A stretch of 64,000 nucleotides of DNA, taken from contig CM055747.1 of the NCBI GenBank assembly GCA_029465975.1, positions 5,235,069 to 5,299,068 on the forward strand, in the 5' to 3' direction. The notes beneath the pieces are model-generated. The model was given only the letters and a program-made list of their open reading frames with translations. It was not told the DNA's origin and ran no database searches. The position numbers were made by a program, and so were the translations under genes. This stretch comes from Dallia pectoralis. Its lineage: Eukaryota > Chordata > Actinopteri > Esociformes > Umbridae. Positions 58,190 to 64,000 of this stretch are shown one piece after another. Positions within the stretch are counted from its first letter, which is position 1; the number at the start of each line of letters is the position of its first letter.

Positions 58190-58514
58190 CGTATGGGGCC
58201 TATTTTATTCTAACCGGAGCGCACTGCCCCTCCTACCCGTGTGTCACCGGTAGAATCAGTCTCCCTGCTCACTGTTCAGTACCGCTCCGCGTAGCGAACC
58301 GAGTGGACCCAAACCCGTCAGGTCGGGGAAATGGAAGTGCATCTAGAGACATAGATTTCGGAGCGTCAGGAGAGACGTACGACCCGACACCGAATGACGG
58401 TGTTGTGCGATATGCGGTAGTTTCCACGTACATTTCCTCTCCGTTTGTCTCTCGGTTTGTCGGTTCGGGTCGGAACCAACGGTCTCTCCATCGACACTCC
58501 CCGGGTGGTGCGCA
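58190..58514 (+). promoter_or_regulatory. CBLB: Probable CBLB promoter and 5'UTR exon
   Basis: A CpG-rich segment that stands out from its AT-rich flanks ends in a good donor, GCGCA|GTAAGT at 58513-58519. The next acceptor is TTATCTCAG at 59381-59389, in front of the CBLB start codon. The frame 58303-58518 is probably not translated. Confidence 0.5.
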
Positions 58515-59401
58515 GTAAGTTACTGATTTATTCATCTGATGTTCAATATTATATCACTTTAATGAACTAAATCCAGTTAAATGCTCCGAGAAACATGACA
58601 TTGCGTTGAATAGTGCATGTATTTTCGCGTACACACAGGGCTCTTGTAAACACCATGTATTTCTTACTAGTCTTTAAAGTTCCGAGAAGTGCTTTTGTGA
58701 CCGTAGAAAAATCCGTTCTTGAATGTGGCATTTATATGTCCGAACATGTACTTTCATTTTGTGTCTAAGCGACTCGTCAACTTATTCCGTGAGAACTTGG
58801 ACGCTTTTGCTGATGGCAAACTTAAAGGCCCGCTGGTTGATCTGTGTTTTAAATGATAATACCCACTCCCTGTGATGCTTCAATAGGCTGTAGTTATTGT
58901 GTAACCCCACCATTAATACATACTTATTGGACTTCTACATACAATATTAGAGCATGCAATTATCTACTGATGATTTCCTAATCGTAGATTAAGCATATAG
59001 ATTTTATCATTAACCATGGGGTCAGAAGTTTCTGTGTTTTTTTCTCTCCCTGAAATACAATTTTATTTCTTCATTGTTAAACAAAGTAAAAAAATATATG
59101 ATCAAAGTTCTATGGATTTTAGACTGTCAGTTCTTGCTTCTGGAACATTGTCTAGGAACTTGAGAAGGGTTCCCCTGCTTTGGCCCTGTCCTTTTGATGT
59201 ATCCTGAAAGGGCACGTTTTATGGTAGCTAACCAATTCAAATTGCATATTGATCGGTCAGAGCCATTATTAGATGAGTAAGAGAAATGAACAACAACTCT
59301 CAGAGGATTATAACCACATCATAATGCTCTCTGCCTGACGGAAAGTGTTATTATATTGTAGATGATACCGGTTGTTCTGTTTATCTCAGTGTATAGAGAC
59401 A

Positions 59402-60109
59402 ATGGCAACTGCTTTAAGTGGCCGTAACCCGGGTGGACGTGGACCAAACCAACGCAAAGGACGGATTTTAAACATTATCGATGCCATTCAGGATGCAGTC
59501 GGTCCACCGAAACAGGCAGCTGCTGACCGCAGAACGGTGGAAAAGACATGGAAACTTATGGACAAAGTGGTGCGTTTGAATAAAACTTAAGCATTTCTAC
59601 CAACCTGCAGTGGAGTGACTTTGTGACTTTTTTGTGGTTAAAATTTTATGCTTTCTGTTTATTTCATACTTTAAAGTTGAATTGCTCTTTTTACCCATAT
59701 GTTTGGACTAAATATTGGTTGTTCATTAATTCAACAATGCTGGTGTGTCAGACATTAAGTAAAATGTCTAGAGTAATTTGTAATTCTAGATATAGGTTGA
59801 GCACCACATTAACATAACCTGCCAAATAACTGATGGCATCGAAAATGTCTTGCTGCAGGTTCGTCTGTGTCAGAACCCACGACTCCAGCTGAAAAACAGC
59901 CCCCCGTACATCTTGGATATTTTACCCGACACGTACCAGCATCTGCGGCTAATCCTGGGCAAGTACGAGGAAATCCAGAGACTGACTCAACTCAGTGAGA
60001 ACGATTACTTTAAGGTCTACATCGATAGCCTAATGAAGAAATCGAAAAGGGCCATCCGGCTTTTCAAAGAAGGCAAGGAAAGGATGTACGAGGAGCAGTC
60101 GCAGGACAG
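59402..60109 (+). CDS. CBLB: CBLB, RING-type E3 ubiquitin ligase, 5' part only
   Basis: Two coding exons are in the window: 59402-59569 and 59859-60109, giving the first 139 residues and ending mid-codon after EEQSQD. The N-terminus MATALSGRNPGGRG and RILNIIDAIQDAVGPPKQAA are specific to CBLB rather than CBL. What follows is the start of the four-helix bundle of the tyrosine-kinase-binding domain (WKLMDKVVRLCQNP, NSPPYILDILPDTYQHLR, SLMKKSKRAIRLFKEGKERM). CBL-B ubiquitinates activated tyrosine kinases and restrains T-cell and receptor signalling. The EF-hand, SH2, RING and UBA parts lie beyond the right edge. Confidence 0.96.
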
Positions 60110-63100
60110 GTGAGCACGTTAAAACAGTGTTTCAGGGCTACACGTCTTTGTTTAATGTCCGCTGTTATCATTGTTTACGGTTTGGCTCACATCTGAGGGC
60201 CCTGTTTAGCACCAGTGTCAAGGACATTTTTTGGGGATAAAATGTTATATCCGCTGCCTGGAGATTGACACTTGACAGGCAGGTGGGTCTTCCGTAAAGG
60301 CTTATCGCCGGCCCACTTGGAAAACCCACAAAGATAAAGGCTTCGCATCTTTCATTTAAAAAAAAAAAAAAACTATTATTATGCCAAAATCCCCAGTCCC
60401 TGCTACTGTAGTGTGAAACATACCCATGACATGACACTGCCACCACAATTTCTTGCAAATAAAGAGGTTTTCCCTCATGCATTCGTTGTATTAGATGTAC
60501 TCAAAACCATATTATTACTTTGAGGCATGTCCTCAGGTGGACGTCTCGCCAAGCGCTTGTGCTTCTATTACACTGCTGCTTGCTCAATCAAAAAAGTTTT
60601 CACCGGGGCTTTCACGCCGGAGGAGAATGCATTCCTTGGCTATTGCTAGTTCACAGCGAGTGTAGAAAACCCTTCGCGACATCAACCCGTAGCCAATTTC
60701 TACAGAATGACGCAGCTGTGCTGTGAGTCAGTGAATAACACTACTGTGCCACTTAGCTAAGCAGTTTTGAAACACATTCATTTAACACCTAATAACGCCC
60801 TGAGAGTCAATGGAATCTTATCCAGAGCGACGTGCGGATGTGTTTGTTGACAACTGTGCTCCCACCGCATATTAACCGAACACTCGGGCAAACATAGAGC
60901 CGCTTCTGTAGATGAAAGAATCATTGTTTTGTTTCAGAGAAGTCGGCAGGTGTGACAGATGTGCAAACGTGGGCTTGTAGATTTTCATCAGCCACCATAA
61001 ATCGGGAGAATTTATTGGCAGTTTAAATAAATCGTCCACTACTGAGAGACACTTCTCCCGGTTTAGTTGTCCATAAGGTGTTCCTTGTTCCCGTGAATAA
61101 AAGCTGGGCAAACTACAAATAAGTTTGTTCACACATGGTGTTATCTCAGACACTATCTTGTGAGTCTCGCCGCGCAATATCTAAGTTGTCCACGTGTTTA
61201 CGGTTTCTTTACTTACACTGTTCAATAAAGGTCATAGAACTGTGAAGAGCCGTCAGGTGACAGTGCTACTCTTTTGGTGCCGAGCTTAAAGGGTTGGCAT
61301 GGAGGGCACCGGGTGCTGCCAATCCTCAATGAGGTCAAGTGACCTGTGGCACAAGGTTATGCAAAACAAACACAAGCAATGTATTTAACTACAACAAGCA
61401 GTCCTTACAGCAAATGGGTTCTCGTCATTCAAACGTCTCGCTGCTTTAGTTGAGGTGTTTCGACTCCTTGTGTTGACTCTGCTAGTTAAAACAAAAAGTG
61501 TGCGTTGTCTTTAACAAAATGGACGGAGCGCAATATTGCGATTTCACCCTGTCTGAGAGGAAAAATGAATTAGGTGGCAGGTTTGCCCACCTGGCCGGGG
61601 GGTGACTGAGAGGCCAAAGCTGTTGTTAACCCGTGGGCGCACAACAACAGTCTGTCTCACTACACGCGTGTGTACAAGCTGACATATCTAACACTCCTGC
61701 GTGTGGGTGGCCTGCAACTGTCAAGCTTGTCGCTCTCGCTTCAAATGCATTTCATCTTCTGCCTTGAAGGGCATTAGACTTTCAGAAACGGATAGATAAG
61801 ATGGTGTGGCGGTGGATACCAAGATCGTGTTAATCATAACACATGTTTAGAGTAAAAACAGTTGTGAATATGTCCTCTAAATCAAATTGAAAACACATAC
61901 CAGCTCAGAGCTCTGCTTGATTCTGCTTGAGATATGGGTTGGCACTCGTAACCTCAGACAATACACTGGGTTTGATGCACATATATGGTGTTAATTTAGT
62001 CTTTAAATATCGTGCCAGAATGTCCAAATAAGAGTCTCTTAAAATCTCGAAAGAATTCAATATATTCTTAGGCATTTTCCAATTTGGTTAGTCTGAGCTT
62101 GTTTTATGCTCAAACATTTCATCGGAGCTTAACCAAAATCAGTATTTTCCTTAGCCCCGTGCCCTTGGAATTTCCTAAAACAACACGACCCGGTGTCCAT
62201 GGAGGGGTTAAAAAAAGGCAAATAGATAAGCACAGTGTGGAGGCATGTAGATGTTTATAGTTGTCCCGTGATGTCACAAGTTGCGTTGCCTTACTGTGTT
62301 ACTTTGGACATGTCAACACACACACATACCAGAAACAGGCCTGGACACACACAGACACATCCACTGTTTGTTCGCTATCAGTATTTCTGCTGCTTGCCAG
62401 TGCGTTCGTCTGTGTTGTCTGTTTCGCTAGATGCTTTTCTTCTTAACCCCCCCTTCCCCGCAGGAGGCCTTTACGCCTCTTGTCGGGGGCGTCATTGTAA
62501 ATACCAATTGGCTTTTAATTGACTTGGTGGGTGAAATAAAGGTTCAATGAAAACAAAACCTGAACGAAAGCGTGGGCGGGAACCGTGCATAGCCAGACCT
62601 GAGGCAAACAGTCTGGCTCGCGAGACAAAGAGACAGGGCTCTGATGTGTTTTCAGTACCTCCTGCTGCTGTGAGAAACATTAGTCCACACGTTTGGAATT
62701 CCAGATGGCCCCACTGGCCTGGCCTTTAATCTGTATTTAAATATGGATGTGTCATTTCTGAGTAAAGGGTTACTGACCGACTTATCCGCTGCACCAAAAA
62801 CATCCACGAGTTTTAAGATTCCTCTCCTGATCGATAATAAGAGTCGTCTTGCTCGTGCCATTCGATAATGAAGAGACGGCATATAGAATAGATGTCTTAT
62901 CTATAATGTGTAGATTCCCATTGTACGTGGAATGAGTGGACTGATCCGATCAATTAGTGGCAACGTGTGGGTGATGGCATTCAGGAGATCACGCTGTTTG
63001 TTCACCACGTCTTTTCGATTTTAATTCTTTAGGGAATGTGTACTCTGTTCCGACTAGTAGAGGACACAAACAGATCGAGAGGCATGGCATTAAAGATGTC

Positions 63101-63433
63101 GCCAGGTGTCCAGACCTCTGGGTCCGACTGGGTTCATTATGTCGAGACACGGGGGCGGTACCCTTAGGCAACGGACTCTACACCCGTCGTGTCTATTCAA
63201 TGACTGCAGGATGTGGTATTTTATGGGCGTGTACCATTTCCTGTGACATAAGTGCATTAGCGTCAATTAGTATCGACTCGCGGAGTTAAATGGAGTTTCA
63301 GGCGTGGTGCCGTTTATTAGAAGAAATATGCGGCACCTATGATGTTGAGAGGGCAGGGTGGGCGAGACTTGTGTTTGGTCGCGCAGACAATTAGATGATG
63401 TTGACATGTGGTTGAAGTAGACGACCCTTGTGT

Positions 63434-63467
<34 letters not shown>

Positions 63468-64000
63468 GGAAGCCAGTGTCTGTGGCCTTTTGTAGCACAT
63501 CTGGACAAGATACAGGGATTTAAAGAGCATTGCTCGAAGGCATAACAGCAACAGGTCATACTGTTGCAGGCAAGCACCCTTAGGTAAGCTTGCAATGAAC
63601 TCAAGTCCCCAGCGAAATCAACCAGTGAATGGAGGAAGATAATTGTCCTAAAATGGCCTTGTGATAGACCCAACCCCTCAAATGTATAAAAATCTGCGGG
63701 CTGACCTTAAAGGGTATTCACATATGCCTGAACTTATGCCTGAATTTGAGCTCCTCCGCTATCATGAGTGGAATAAAACTGTTAAATCCAGGCGCGTTAG
63801 GTTGATGGAGACGTGTCCAAACAGACTTACTGCTGCAGGCATTGGCAACGCTTTTGCTTCCGAACCATTTTTAGAGAAATTCGCAATATTAGTTTAACAA
63901 CGAATGCTTCACTACAAGATCTTAAAGGCGGAAAAAGAAAGCTGACATGATTCGCCTTCATTTCGACAACAAATGCGGCAGTTTCAGTAGGGGTTCTGTA
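60110..64000 (+). other. CBLB: CBLB intron, continuing past the window
   Basis: No exon with the expected next CBLB segment (RNLTKLS) occurs, so this is a long intron of at least 3.9 kb. It holds a (CA)n microsatellite at 63436-63466 and otherwise no element that I recognise. The frame at 63661-63897 has no known domain. Confidence 0.75.
63436..63466. repeat. (CA)n microsatellite
   Basis: About 15 CA units in the CBLB intron. Confidence 0.95.

Noticed and set aside
58303..58518. 71-aa frame upstream of CBLB
   Set aside because: It lies in the CpG-rich 5'UTR exon and runs through a good donor; CBLB starts at 59402 by homology.

Overview
The window is nuclear DNA of a ray-finned fish. Intron-rich vertebrate genes, very abundant (CA/TG)n microsatellites, several Tc1-like transposon families of the kind common in salmonids and pike, a hAT remnant and a 5'-truncated LINE with target-site duplication all point to a teleost, probably of the pike/salmonid lineage. 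The species call is inference; the gene calls rest on reconstructed exons.

Layout, left to right: (1) 1-2.0 kb, intergenic. (2) MRPS17 (+, coding 2609-3193). (3) NIPSNAP2 (+, 4270-9567, ten coding exons, 286 aa). (4) A convergent intergenic gap, about 9.6-11.1 kb. (5) CFAP54 (-, 11279-46341), an axonemal central-apparatus protein. I rebuilt 67 coding exons whose splice phases agree throughout, about 3135 aa. (6) A head-to-head promoter interval of about 0.6 kb. (7) CCT6A (+, 46925-55770, thirteen exons, 531 aa). (8) Intergenic sequence. (9) The 5' end of CBLB (+): a probable 5'UTR exon near 58.3-58.5 kb, coding exons at 59402-59569 and 59859-60109, then intron to the window edge.

The genes do not form one pathway. 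MRPS17 (mitoribosome) and NIPSNAP2 (mitochondrial) are neighbours as in other vertebrates. CFAP54 and CCT6A share a short bidirectional promoter region that holds an RFX X-box-like site on the CFAP54 side and an ETS/HSE-like palindrome nearer CCT6A. CBLB is the start of a RING E3 ubiquitin ligase.

The most unusual signal is in the repeats. At three independent places (CFAP54 exon 53, CCT6A exon 9, CCT6A exon 11) a tandem repeat has captured the 3' end of a coding exon together with its 5' splice site, giving arrays of 16, 2 and 9 intact decoy donors. In all three, use of the next donor would put an in-frame stop into the mRNA. CFAP54 intron 10 also carries a roughly 3.3 kb, 56-57 bp satellite that places dozens of AATAAA hexamers, each followed by a UG-rich stretch, on the sense strand. 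Many 3' splice sites in the window have TG-repeat tracts where a pyrimidine tract is expected.
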